From IMG/VR virus record IMGVR_UViG_3300044998_000634, positions 1 to 28,943 of that record: a stretch of 28,943 nucleotides of DNA; one strand, 5' to 3'. This stretch comes from a virus. The position numbers and the translations under genes are program-made. Numbering within the stretch: position 1 is the first letter of the stretch; each line of letters begins with the position of its first letter. The notes under the pieces were generated by a model that had not been told where the DNA came from, ran no database searches, and saw only the letters and a list, made by a program, of their open reading frames with translations. Below, in pieces: positions 16,016 to 23,491 of the stretch.

Positions 16016-17806
16016 TTAAATTTGTCGTGTTATGTTATACTCTGTATACTCTACTTTAACATTATATAAACTAGATGTACTATTTGTTGTTAATTCGACA
16101 TCTTTTATTTTTATTTGCTTTAATACATTAAAACTATTGTAATTTAATACTTTATAAACATAAAAAGATTTACTTATTTTATATAACCATTCAGCTTGCT
16201 CTTTTGTAACGTATCCAGAATTTAATGTAGTTTCTGTTACACTTTCTGTATTATATGCGTTTATTTTACTTATATCTGCAATATAACCCGCTTCGAGACT
16301 ACTCGATTTTTGATAATCTTTTGTATTATTTTTATTGTTTTGTATAAGTGTACCTTCAAAATCAAAACTATCAAACACCCCAAAATCATTTACCCATGTC
16401 AATTTTTCGTAATTTTCTTTTATTTGTGTGTCTAAAACATATTTTCTTTTAAACAAACGTACTTTAGTACCAGATATTACATTACTTCTAACAACCCCAA
16501 CCTCGATTTCAAAAAATAATATTTTTTTATTATTGCTATTTTCAATATTTTGTATGTTTGTAGGTACATTCCACTTGTATACCCCACTTTCTTTCATATT
16601 AAAAAATGAAGTGTTACTCGTTACTGTTGTACCATCTAAAAATGTGTAAACTATTTGATAATATCCGTTATTGTTTAGACTAAATCTGTTGTCATCTCGG
16701 TAAATCCAACTCAGAAATGGTCTCTCATATCTTCTAATCATAACAGAATCGGGTTGAGTCGTCAATGCAGACAAGCTATCTTCTATTACTGCGTCTCCCA
16801 CACTGTTATAAATACTCCAATATTTTCTGAAATCCGATGAATTTGTCGTATCATTTGCTAGGTAAGGGTCTATTATAGCGTCAAATGCAAATCGAGTTTC
16901 AGTTTCGTCGACATGTATTTTTTGTGTAACATTATCTGCGTTTTTATACTCTTCCCCAAATCTGATGTAATAAGGTTTCACTAAAGTGTTATCTAGTAAA
17001 GGAACTATATTACCGTATTCACTTAAAAAATGTTTGTTTTTGTTTAGCTCTGTACGTATATACTTACTTACATCTATAACGTAACTATTTTGTGAATTTA
17101 ACGGAAGAGACAGAGTTGATATACGTTTTACTACATTATTCGTAATATTTTGAAACCCTGTATATTTTTTTGGATTAGTTAGTATATCGTTTCTGTTTAT
17201 TGTGTATATTTCCACAAAAATCCTATAATCTTTTGTGGATTTTGATGAACCTATATTTTTATTTGCTGCAAGTGTAGAAGAACCAATTATTGTATCGGTT
17301 GGGGGTTTAGATATAAACCAGTCTAATGAAGGTGAACCCACCCCTGGACCCGCTGGTAAAATGTTAAATTCTGCACTTTGTGTTTTTGCAACAATATGCA
17401 CTACCCATCTGGGAGTAGGGTTTAGGTCAACTGCAAATACATCATATTTTGTACTATCTAAAAAAGTTTGAAGCTTAAAAGCTAAATCTGTTGCCCATTT
17501 TTTAGTGCCCGCATCGTTAGCGACTGTAAACATCTCGTTTCTTTGTAATGCATTAGCTGTAGCTGTAAAAGTAGTATTAAAAATACGTAAAGTAGTCCCA
17601 GCTGTAATTAAAGCGCTGGCACCTGTAAACGCGATTACCAATCTCGATTTTACAACTGAAGTCGTAAGTACCTCAGTTTCAAACTCATACAGAACTGGAT
17701 TTTGGACAGGGTCAATACCGATTTCAACATTTTGAAATGTTGTGGGTGTATTGTAAAAACGTTGTGTACGTGTAAAAGGCTTACGTATTAAATTTATGTT
17801 ACTCAT
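16016..17806 (-). CDS. Tail structural protein, distal-tail/baseplate type (596 aa)
   Basis: A beta-rich virion protein without membrane segments. The motif LTWVNDFGVFDSFDFEG (about residues 470-486) is the 'W-x-N-x-x-G-x-x-D-x-F' signature common in minor tail proteins encoded next to tail-tip genes in Bacteroidota phages. Three blocks are visible: a Thr/Ala-rich N-terminal 180 residues, a middle segment with IDVSKYIRTELNK, and the C-terminal part with a short helix (KEQAEWLYKISKSFYVY). It lies 23 nt upstream of the tip gene and 5 nt after the gp10-like gene. A distal tail or baseplate role is likely but not specific. Confidence 0.55.
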   Translation of the reverse strand: MSNINLIRKPFTRTQRFYNTPTTFQNVEIGIDPVQNPVLYEFETEVLTTSVVKSRLVIAFTGASALITAGTTLRIFNTTFTATANALQRNEMFTVANDAGTKKWATDLAFKLQTFLDSTKYDVFAVDLNPTPRWVVHIVAKTQSAEFNILPAGPGVGSPSLDWFISKPPTDTIIGSSTLAANKNIGSSKSTKDYRIFVEIYTINRNDILTNPKKYTGFQNITNNVVKRISTLSLPLNSQNSYVIDVSKYIRTELNKNKHFLSEYGNIVPLLDNTLVKPYYIRFGEEYKNADNVTQKIHVDETETRFAFDAIIDPYLANDTTNSSDFRKYWSIYNSVGDAVIEDSLSALTTQPDSVMIRRYERPFLSWIYRDDNRFSLNNNGYYQIVYTFLDGTTVTSNTSFFNMKESGVYKWNVPTNIQNIENSNNKKILFFEIEVGVVRSNVISGTKVRLFKRKYVLDTQIKENYEKLTWVNDFGVFDSFDFEGTLIQNNKNNTKDYQKSSSLEAGYIADISKINAYNTESVTETTLNSGYVTKEQAEWLYKISKSFYVYKVLNYNSFNVLKQIKIKDVELTTNSTSSLYNVKVEYTEYNITRQI

Positions 17807-17811
17807 ATATT

Positions 17812-18234
17812 TTATTTTGTTATTTTTTTGATTTGTTGATCGATTACAGAACTAAAATCGAGAGCAAGTTCAGAACTTAATTCTGTATCAATTCGGTCAA
17901 ATGTTTTTTGTAAAAATGGTCTAGGTTTTATACCTTGTTGGTATATACTCGTTTGTATAGCATATACTGTTTTATTGTCTGTATCCATACCCTTCCTTTT
18001 TAACCATTTTAATAAAACCGATGTAGGTACACGTGTTATTAAAGGTCTCCTACCTTTATCTATAAACTCGTAATAATTGTTCATAATTAGTGTTATCTGT
18101 GTATCTTTAATCTCGTAACTAACTGATTTATAGAGATTTGAGTCTTTTAAGTCGATAGCTACGAGCTCTTGTTGTGCTATTTCGACTAGCGTCTCGCCTA
18201 TAGCTTCCAATAATTTTTGTGTTTGCTTGTCCAT
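17812..18234 (-). CDS. HK97 gp10-like neck/tail-completion protein (140 aa)
   Basis: The NNYYEFIDKGRRPLITRVPTSVLLKWLKRKGM segment in the middle and IQTSIYQQGIKPRPFLQKTFDRI near the C-terminus match the pattern of gp10-like proteins ('YxxxxDxGRRP...P...L..W...KG', 'I...G...RPFL'). They form part of the head-tail joint or tail completion ring. The length of 140 aa is typical. It is tightly packed, 2 nt after the tail-terminator-like fusion gene, as expected for neck components. Confidence 0.6.
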   Translation of the reverse strand: MDKQTQKLLEAIGETLVEIAQQELVAIDLKDSNLYKSVSYEIKDTQITLIMNNYYEFIDKGRRPLITRVPTSVLLKWLKRKGMDTDNKTVYAIQTSIYQQGIKPRPFLQKTFDRIDTELSSELALDFSSVIDQQIKKITK

Positions 18235-18236
18235 TT

Positions 18237-19916
18237 TTAAAAATTAACTATTGGGTCTGCTGTATAGTTAATACCTATCCCGTAAGACATTGTTTCAGAA
18301 ATTTCTGAGGGTGTGATGGGTTGTACTATACTACCTAAACGTTTTTGAAGTGTGTGATATACAACTAAGTTTGTTATTGTCGAAACAGGGGGGTAATTAC
18401 CAGCTCCAGAATTGTAAATTTGTTGACATTCTAAATCTGTTAATGCTCTGTTAAACATTTGAAAATGAGCCATTTGTCCCCCTAACCTGTTCGCACCTGG
18501 GATGATGCCTAAATTTATATTCCCTTGGTTTACCAAATTTACTTGTGTAGTTATAATACCTGTTGCCGTATTAGTATTAACACCGTTAACAAATATACGC
18601 CAGTTAGTTCTGTTTAATCCGTTTCTTACTAATATTAAGTTAATAATTTGGTTAAAAGGTAACAAGCCAGCTGAAACGTTAAATTGTTGTACACCACCTT
18701 GCCCAGGTCCATCATTTCTAAGTGCCCAAGCTCCCGACCCATTTGGATTGTGTAGAAAAAAGATTCCCGTATTGCTAACTGAATACGTATTAAAAATTGA
18801 ATGACTAACTCCAGTTGTTGTAACTTTATACCATAAACTCACAGTAAAGTCTCCTGTCCCAAAATCGTATACGGGATGGGTGGGGTCGTATAACATAGTA
18901 ATTTGATCATTTACTCTATCAAAAAACCAAGCCTTTTGTAAACTAAATGCTTTACGAGATACTGTTACTGTACTTACACTACTTGTAGTTACACTGTTAT
19001 TTGTACGTACGTAATATAGTTTACTATTTACTAAACTTGTATCTATTGTATCTTGTAATGTTTCGCCTTGTGCTAAAACTGTAACAAAGTTGTCATCACT
19101 CCACTCGACTGTTAGTCCTGTTGCGATAGTTTCGTTTATACTTAATGTAAAGTTTTGTGTTCCCAGTTTCCAATCCAATTGTAAATTATTTGCAGAGACT
19201 GGTAAAACGTTGGGAATCAATTGATTAACTGTAAGTGTGTGTGTCGTTACAGGACTAACATCTACCCCGTTTGTTGTACGTACGTATATTATTTGCGTAC
19301 CAGGATTTTGTAAGTTTATAGTGTATGTGGTACCAGTACCCGCAACTGTAACAAAGTTATCTAAACTCCACTCAATTATTAGTCCCGCGGGTGGTTGTGT
19401 GATGTTAAAAGTGTATGTGCTACTAGATGTGTTTACAATTACATTACTATTTACGTATAAACTTACAGGTACTTGTAAAAAAGGTACAGATGTTGTAACA
19501 TCTTTACATAACACATTATCTTGTACTGTCAACTCAATCTCAAATCTCCAGCCGCAAGTTCTATCTGTTAAAGAATCCATGTATGGAACTATATTGTACT
19601 CTAAACTTTTGTAGTTATCTTTATAATTATTGTATATGTAATTTAATACACTCTCGCCTATTTGTTTAGTCTTTCCTAAAATAGCGATTTCGTTACTTCT
19701 GTCTTCGAGCACTCTGTCTTGCACAACAAAGTTAATACTATATTGTTGTGTAGTTTTATTTACACTGTTAACTCGTGGAACTTCTAAAAATAGGGAAGGA
19801 TATATAATATTTGCGGATTGATTTATAGTGTACAGTTCGTGTACATTAAAACTTTTTATAAATATGTTATTATCAACACATTCTCTAAAAATGTTTATTA
19901 CTTCTAATAGTGTCAT
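18237..19916 (-). CDS. Tail-terminator-like domain fused to Ig-like repeats and a LamG domain (559 aa)
   Basis: Three parts are visible. Residues 1-140 resemble the tail-terminator-like proteins of Bacteroidota phages (IIYPSLFLEVPRV, YSINFVVQDRVLEDRSN, TDRTCGWRFEIELTVQD). Residues about 150-230 and 236-320 form two related beta-sandwich repeats sharing GL(I/T)(I/V)EWS.DNFVTV and YVRT.N.V..S.V.T. Residues about 325-530 are a LamG/concanavalin-type jelly roll (FFDRVNDQITMLYDP, GTGDFTVSLWYKV, WRIFVNGV, LGGQMAHFQMFNRALTDLE). Such domains usually bind carbohydrate. It starts inside an ATGA overlap with the chaperone extension, so translation is coupled. The fusion would place sugar-binding domains at the head-tail neck, or the N-terminal call is wrong and it is a side fibre. 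Confidence 0.65.
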   Translation of the reverse strand: MTLLEVINIFRECVDNNIFIKSFNVHELYTINQSANIIYPSLFLEVPRVNSVNKTTQQYSINFVVQDRVLEDRSNEIAILGKTKQIGESVLNYIYNNYKDNYKSLEYNIVPYMDSLTDRTCGWRFEIELTVQDNVLCKDVTTSVPFLQVPVSLYVNSNVIVNTSSSTYTFNITQPPAGLIIEWSLDNFVTVAGTGTTYTINLQNPGTQIIYVRTTNGVDVSPVTTHTLTVNQLIPNVLPVSANNLQLDWKLGTQNFTLSINETIATGLTVEWSDDNFVTVLAQGETLQDTIDTSLVNSKLYYVRTNNSVTTSSVSTVTVSRKAFSLQKAWFFDRVNDQITMLYDPTHPVYDFGTGDFTVSLWYKVTTTGVSHSIFNTYSVSNTGIFFLHNPNGSGAWALRNDGPGQGGVQQFNVSAGLLPFNQIINLILVRNGLNRTNWRIFVNGVNTNTATGIITTQVNLVNQGNINLGIIPGANRLGGQMAHFQMFNRALTDLECQQIYNSGAGNYPPVSTITNLVVYHTLQKRLGSIVQPITPSEISETMSYGIGINYTADPIVNF

Positions 19917-20158
19917 TTTTGTTTTGATATTTGATTTTCGAGTTTTTGTTTTTGTATTTTATAACTAATAAAGTATAAAAATTCTTGTAAATTCATTTTT
20001 TTAACATACTCTAATTTAGTAACATCATCATCTATAGCCATCATCATCAATTGATAAGCTGATGGAAAATTTCTGTTAAACTTATCTTCTAAACTGCTAT
20101 ATCTTCTTGTTTTTGTGTTATCATTTGTGCTTTTTGGATACACAACTGGGTAACTTTC
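19913..20158 (-). CDS. gpT-like tail-assembly-chaperone extension made by -1 frameshift
   Basis: The -1 frame is open from about 20188 to 19913 and has no ATG near its start; the first possible start is a GTG at 20143. It encodes YSSLEDKFNRNFPSAYQLMMMAIDDDVTKLEYVKKMNLQEFLYFISYK, a helical pattern seen in second frames of chaperone pairs. Read after a slip at 20158-20164, the fusion with the upstream frame would be 243 aa. Its stop overlaps the next gene's start as ATGA, good evidence that ribosomes really reach this end. In lambda the G-T fusion recruits tube subunits onto the tape measure. Confidence 0.65.
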   Translation of the reverse strand, partial: ESYPVVYPKSTNDNTKTRRYSSLEDKFNRNFPSAYQLMMMAIDDDVTKLEYVKKMNLQEFLYFISYKIQKQKLENQISKQK

Positions 20159-20643
20159 TTTAAATTTTCCAAATTCGACAAAAAAAAACTAGAGACACTC
20201 CACACTTCACCCGCGTCCATTTCTTTTATTTCGTTTATTCTGCTTAATTTATACTTCCCGTCATAACTTTTTTCGTCTTGTGTCCAAGATAATAGACACA
20301 TTGTTTTAAGTATACGTTCTTTTCTGTCTTGTATTTGTTCGATTAGAGACAAGTCTCCCCATTCTTGTACTGTCATTTTGCTTATGTCGACTCTAAACTC
20401 GTATTCTACATTATTATGTACTATTTTATTAGTATTATATTGTTTGTTTAGTATACTATTTATATCGTATTTTTGTTTTAGTTCAGCGTATTCGACTAAA
20501 CTCATTTTCATTACTTCGTTTACAGACGAATTAGACAATACTGTTGTAATAAGTATATCTTTATCTATATCGTTCTCTAGTTTGTCTAGTTCGTCCAGCA
20601 AATCTAAAAACTTTTCTATACTTATACTTACACTCATACTCAT
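20089..20643 (-). CDS. Tail assembly chaperone, gpG-like (184 aa)
   Basis: A small acidic-to-neutral helical protein with no recognisable enzyme motif. The middle part (EYEFRVDISKMTVQEWGDLSLIEQIQDR) and later GEVWSVSSFFLSNLENLKKV fit the chaperone-like proteins that precede the tail genes in Bacteroidota phages. The evidence from gene structure is stronger than from sequence: its end overlaps a -1 frame by 55 nt or more, with slippery heptamers in that overlap. It lies directly downstream of the large terminase gene with an 18-nt gap. It is separated from the tape measure gene by about 7 kb, unlike the usual adjacency. Confidence 0.6.
   Translation of the reverse strand: MSMSVSISIEKFLDLLDELDKLENDIDKDILITTVLSNSSVNEVMKMSLVEYAELKQKYDINSILNKQYNTNKIVHNNVEYEFRVDISKMTVQEWGDLSLIEQIQDRKERILKTMCLLSWTQDEKSYDGKYKLSRINEIKEMDAGEVWSVSSFFLSNLENLKKVTQLCIQKAQMITQKQEDIAV
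20158..20188 (-). other. Programmed -1 frameshift region
   Basis: Within the reading frame of the 20643 gene three slippery sequences of the X XXY YYZ form occur in the correct phase: T TTT TTT/T TTT TTG in a nine-T run (20180-20188), A AAT TTA (20161-20167) and T TTA AAG (20158-20164). The -1 frame becomes open only after a TAG at 20189-20191, so the shift must occur in or after the T run and before 20089. Confidence 0.65.
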
Positions 20644-20661
20644 ATCTATATGTATTATTGT

Positions 20662-21903
20662 TTAGTTAAATTTTGTGTACCAGCAAGCAATCGCTAAGCT
20701 CATAACGCAGTCGTCGTGCAGCCCCGCGGGAGCATTGTAACTTACATTTCTAGTAGTCTCGTTATAAGTATATGTATAATTTATAAGCTCGTCTATTAAA
20801 ATTTGATTATTAGGTATACGTATTTTCTCATTTTCGAACAGTACACATAGTCTTTCTATTATTTTTTTCTTACTTTCCATGTTAGTATTAAACTCTTTTA
20901 CATTACAGCCTTCTTCCCTTAGCATTTCAACAACTCCCTGGTACATATTGTTTTCCACTCTTATATTACAATCGTTCCATTTTTGAGATAAATTTTTGAT
21001 TCTAGTAACAATTTCTCTCATTTCTATTTGATTAAATCTTTGTATTTCTTGCACAACATTATTATAGTCTACGACTGTGCATACAGTATAGTCATTTTTT
21101 ATTCCCACATCCACCCCCATTACGTAATCTTTTTTCCTAATCGGCTGATGTACTGTATCGTCTATACATTTATCTATGTTGTTAAATACCTCACCTCCAT
21201 TTGTCAGAAATTCTGCTAAATATTCTTGTCGAAAAATGTGTTCTGGGATTTGAGACTCGACATCTTTTAAGAATTGTTTGTTTACGTAGGGACTGTCCTC
21301 TGTCTTAAATCTAAAACTTTTCCATCCTTTTTCGCCAGATACTCCTTTATTATATAATTCCCAAAATTCCCCCTTTCCCTTTGGCGTACTGATAAAAATT
21401 GCCTTATATTTTTGCATTGTCGCAAATGTTGGCTGTAGTACAGAAGCATATACTCCTCTTTTGAAGCTACTAAACTCATCTAAAATTAACAAACTAAATT
21501 TTCTGCCACGTAAATTTTCGACAGCGGGATAACTTCCCAGTCTAAAAAATATTTTAGAATTGTTTTTTAGATGTATCGTACACTCTGTATTGTTTACATA
21601 ACTAAACAATTTTAAATGTTTGAATAAGTTTATAAACTCTGTAAATACTACTTTTCTTTGATCGTGACTGTAACAGATGTATCCATTTTCTGTGTTTTTA
21701 TTATCAATTGCCCATTTTAGCAGCACATTACAACATAACATAGTTTTACCAAAACGCCTACCAGCACAAATTACTATGTTATTAAATTCTTCATTTTCTA
21801 TAAATTCCAGAATTTCTAACTGTTTTCCGTGTGGTTTAAATAATTTAATTTGTTTTATTATCTTATTTTTTTTAACAGTTTTATATGTTGTATCGTGTCT
21901 CAT
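20662..21903 (-). CDS. terL: Terminase large subunit (413 aa)
   Basis: The packaging motor and nuclease. Motifs in order are Walker A AGRRFGKT (47-54), Walker B LLILDE (138-143), the coupling motif ISTPKGKGEFW (171-181) and the RNase H-like nuclease start MGVDVGIKNDYTV (262-274, D265). A conserved ERLCVLFENEKIRIP helix/loop follows (350-364), and APAGLHDDCVMSLAIA (391-406) carries the last nuclease aspartates (D397/D398). The length is normal for this class. It overlaps the preceding small gene by 23 nt. The genome's circular layout without cohesive-end signals is compatible with headful packaging but does not prove it. Confidence 0.95.
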   Translation of the reverse strand: MRHDTTYKTVKKNKIIKQIKLFKPHGKQLEILEFIENEEFNNIVICAGRRFGKTMLCCNVLLKWAIDNKNTENGYICYSHDQRKVVFTEFINLFKHLKLFSYVNNTECTIHLKNNSKIFFRLGSYPAVENLRGRKFSLLILDEFSSFKRGVYASVLQPTFATMQKYKAIFISTPKGKGEFWELYNKGVSGEKGWKSFRFKTEDSPYVNKQFLKDVESQIPEHIFRQEYLAEFLTNGGEVFNNIDKCIDDTVHQPIRKKDYVMGVDVGIKNDYTVCTVVDYNNVVQEIQRFNQIEMREIVTRIKNLSQKWNDCNIRVENNMYQGVVEMLREEGCNVKEFNTNMESKKKIIERLCVLFENEKIRIPNNQILIDELINYTYTYNETTRNVSYNAPAGLHDDCVMSLAIACWYTKFN

Positions 21904-22231
21904 ACTCTTCTTCTACATTATAAATTAGTTGTTCTAGTTCTTGTATTCTTTTTTCTATCTCTAATTTTTCTCTAAATTTGTTTGTTGCTGTTGTTTTTTT
22001 TAAGTCTTTACTGTAACTCCACACTAACATTAAATTTTTTAATTGAGAAGGATGTATATCATAAATGTCAGCTATGTCATTTTTTACAGATTCTATTATT
22101 TCTTTTCGTCTTTGAATAGGTATATCTGCATATGTGTCAGAAATTATTAGAGTATCAAAACAATTAACATCGTTTAACACTGTTACATCTCTGTACACAT
22201 GTTCATAAAAAGTTTGTTCTCTCTCATTCAT
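21881..22231 (-). CDS. Probable terminase small subunit (116 aa)
   Basis: Start chosen at the ATG at 22231, which overlaps the upstream stop as ATGA; a longer frame to 22282 has no ATG and would overlap the neighbour by 55 nt. The protein starts MNEREQTFYEHVYRDV and has a helical middle with DIADIYDIHPSQLKNLMLVWSYSK, which could form a DNA-binding helix bundle. It ends in a coiled coil (KLEIEKRIQELEQLIYNVEEEYE) suited to ring oligomerisation. Small terminases diverge fast; the call rests mainly on size, helix plus coiled coil, and the 23-nt overlap with terL. Confidence 0.45.
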   Translation of the reverse strand: MNEREQTFYEHVYRDVTVLNDVNCFDTLIISDTYADIPIQRRKEIIESVKNDIADIYDIHPSQLKNLMLVWSYSKDLKKTTATNKFREKLEIEKRIQELEQLIYNVEEEYETRYNI

Positions 22232-22473
22232 ATGCCCAACATTCTTTCGATTTCGATTTGTAAATCTCGCAAAATAGCACACTCTTCATAATTTTCTTTA
22301 GTTTCGCAATATAATCTTCTGTTATCTATGTGTTCGTAAAACCGCCAAATTTGCGATATTGATAAATTTTTTAAGTAATTAAATAGTTTATAATAGTCAT
22401 CTTCTGTTTTGTTTTCTTTATAAATTACGTTTTTAACGTCTATCATTTTTACAATGTATCTTTTAGTTTCCAT
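22228..22473 (-). CDS. Small UVR-motif protein (81 aa)
   Basis: Start set at ATG 22473 (a longer frame uses TTG at 22482). The C-terminus, YCETKENYEECAILRDLQIEIERML (last 27 residues in outline), matches the UVR motif ('E-x-x-x-Y-E-x-A-A-x-L-R-D-x-I'), which in UvrB/UvrC, McsA and ClpE mediates protein-protein contact. The N-terminal part (KRYIVKMIDVKNVIYKENKT) is basic. A free UVR motif on a phage protein could bind host UvrB/UvrC or a protease adaptor, but small UVR-like proteins are also found in Bacteroidota of unknown role. It overlaps the neighbours at both ends, so it is part of a coupled string of genes. Confidence 0.6.
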   Translation of the reverse strand: METKRYIVKMIDVKNVIYKENKTEDDYYKLFNYLKNLSISQIWRFYEHIDNRRLYCETKENYEECAILRDLQIEIERMLGI

Positions 22474-22699
22474 CTTCTCCAAAATATTTTTGTATTTTTA
22501 TACACATTCTACGTAGTCCGTTTTCACAATTGCAAAATTTTACGTTTTTATTAAAAATTTGTGTATATATTTTTCTTAATTTTACGTAATTCTCTTGCAC
22601 GTTTTTAGCATTTATCGAAACGCGCATCTTATATCTCTCGTCAAAAAAGAAGTTTTTTAATTCTGTAAACTCTTTTTGTATATCATCAACTGTATTCAT
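22463..22699 (-). CDS. Small cysteine-containing hypothetical protein (78 aa)
   Basis: Unknown. It has an N-terminal helical, acidic part (VDDIQKEFTELKNFFF), then a basic segment and KFCNCENGLRRMCIKIQKYFGE near the C-terminus. Three cysteines (C-x-C and one 9 residues on) could bind metal, but a fourth ligand is not obvious. Similar short proteins with 'IYxxIFxKxV...C..C...L..KI' appear upstream of terminase genes in Bacteroidota phages, function unknown. It is separated from the preceding membrane-protein gene by 1 nt and overlaps the UVR gene. Confidence 0.6.
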   Translation of the reverse strand: MNTVDDIQKEFTELKNFFFDERYKMRVSINAKNVQENYVKLRKIYTQIFNKNVKFCNCENGLRRMCIKIQKYFGEDGN

Positions 22700-22700
22700 A

Positions 22701-22940
22701 TTAAAAAAAAGGATTGTTTTTTTGTAAGAGTACTTGCAGCCAAAACGCGATTATACTACATATAATAGTATCTATTGTTACATTGTATAAAATTGTTAGT
22801 GTTATAAATGTAGTCCAAAAACTTAAACAATACTCACAATTTAATAATTTTGTTGGTATTTCGTATTTACACAAAATCCATATTGAGTATAAGTACACAA
22901 CAAATGTACATATTAGTGTTATTTTTAGTTGTATTAACAT
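22701..22940 (-). CDS. Small integral membrane protein with CxxC motif (79 aa)
   Basis: Two to three hydrophobic helices are visible: residues about 7-24, about 40-57 and 58-72. Between the first two lies LNCEYCLSFW, a C-x-x-C flanked by aromatic residues, recalling small membrane proteins of the DUF1360-like kind. It overlaps the start of its neighbour at 22934 by 7 nt. Its site between a regulator-like gene and small cytosolic genes gives no firm function; effects on host envelope or holin-like action are possible. Confidence 0.6.
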   Translation of the reverse strand: MLIQLKITLICTFVVYLYSIWILCKYEIPTKLLNCEYCLSFWTTFITLTILYNVTIDTIICSIIAFWLQVLLQKNNPFF

Positions 22941-23317
22941 TTGTTAAATACTTGTTTTAGTGTTTTTTTACTTATATTATAGTGTTCACACACTTTATTG
23001 TTAACTTCTCTTAAAATTACGCGCAATCTGTTGTAAGGGATGCCCAGTTTTTTAGACAGTTCTCGCTGTGTATCATCTGTATGTAAATAAGTGTACCAAA
23101 TTATCATTTTTGTGTGTGTCGTCAATAACGATACTGTTATTAGTAAACTATGTAACTGTATCTGTTTGTTTAACTCTTCTTCTTTTTTATTTTGCTCTTC
23201 GTCTAAATCAAAAAAATAATTGTTTTGATAGAACATACTGTCTAAAGAGCTATAGTTTTTGTGTACTATATCTTCTACATGTTCGTTTTTTAATGTTTTT
23301 CCGAAAAAGTTTTTCAT
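22934..23317 (-). CDS. Sigma-region-4-like helix-turn-helix protein (127 aa)
   Basis: The C-terminal half (about residues 78-120) reads IIWYTYLHTDDTQRELSKKLGIPYNRLRVILREVNNKV, a helix-turn-helix of the sigma-70 region 4 kind: acidic helix, turn at LGIPYN, recognition helix RLRVILREVNNK. The N-terminal half is acidic with a QNKKEEELNKQ linker and no sigma region 2, so it is not a full sigma factor. It would suit a small late-gene activator or sigma-like subunit, or a DNA-binding small terminase. It stands near the beginning of the late arc, as expected of an activator. Its start overlaps the preceding stop as ATGA. Confidence 0.55.
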   Translation of the reverse strand: MKNFFGKTLKNEHVEDIVHKNYSSLDSMFYQNNYFFDLDEEQNKKEEELNKQIQLHSLLITVSLLTTHTKMIIWYTYLHTDDTQRELSKKLGIPYNRLRVILREVNNKVCEHYNISKKTLKQVFNKC

Positions 23318-23490
23318 AACTCATTTTTTGTTTCGTCTTTTTTAAGTTTTAATCGTAACTCTTGTTCAAATAACTCTAATTTTAGTAGCAGTTTCTCTTC
23401 TTCTACTTTACGTAAGTATCTAAACGTTCGCATCTCGATATCTAACAATTTAGCGTGTACGTCTTGTATTTGTTCTTCAAAGTTTTTCAT
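23314..23490 (-). CDS. Small coiled-coil protein (58 aa)
   Basis: A 58-aa frame fills the gap between two genes exactly: its ATG lies 1 nt after the preceding stop and its TGA overlaps the next ATG as ATGA. It begins MKNFEEQIQDVHAKLLDIE and is almost entirely a charged helix (RKVEEEKLLLKLELFEQELRLKLKK), a likely coiled coil. Perfect packing in the operon is the main evidence that it is real. Function unknown; a protein-binding or regulatory role would fit. Confidence 0.75.
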   Translation of the reverse strand: MKNFEEQIQDVHAKLLDIEMRTFRYLRKVEEEKLLLKLELFEQELRLKLKKDETKNEL

Positions 23491-23491
23491 A

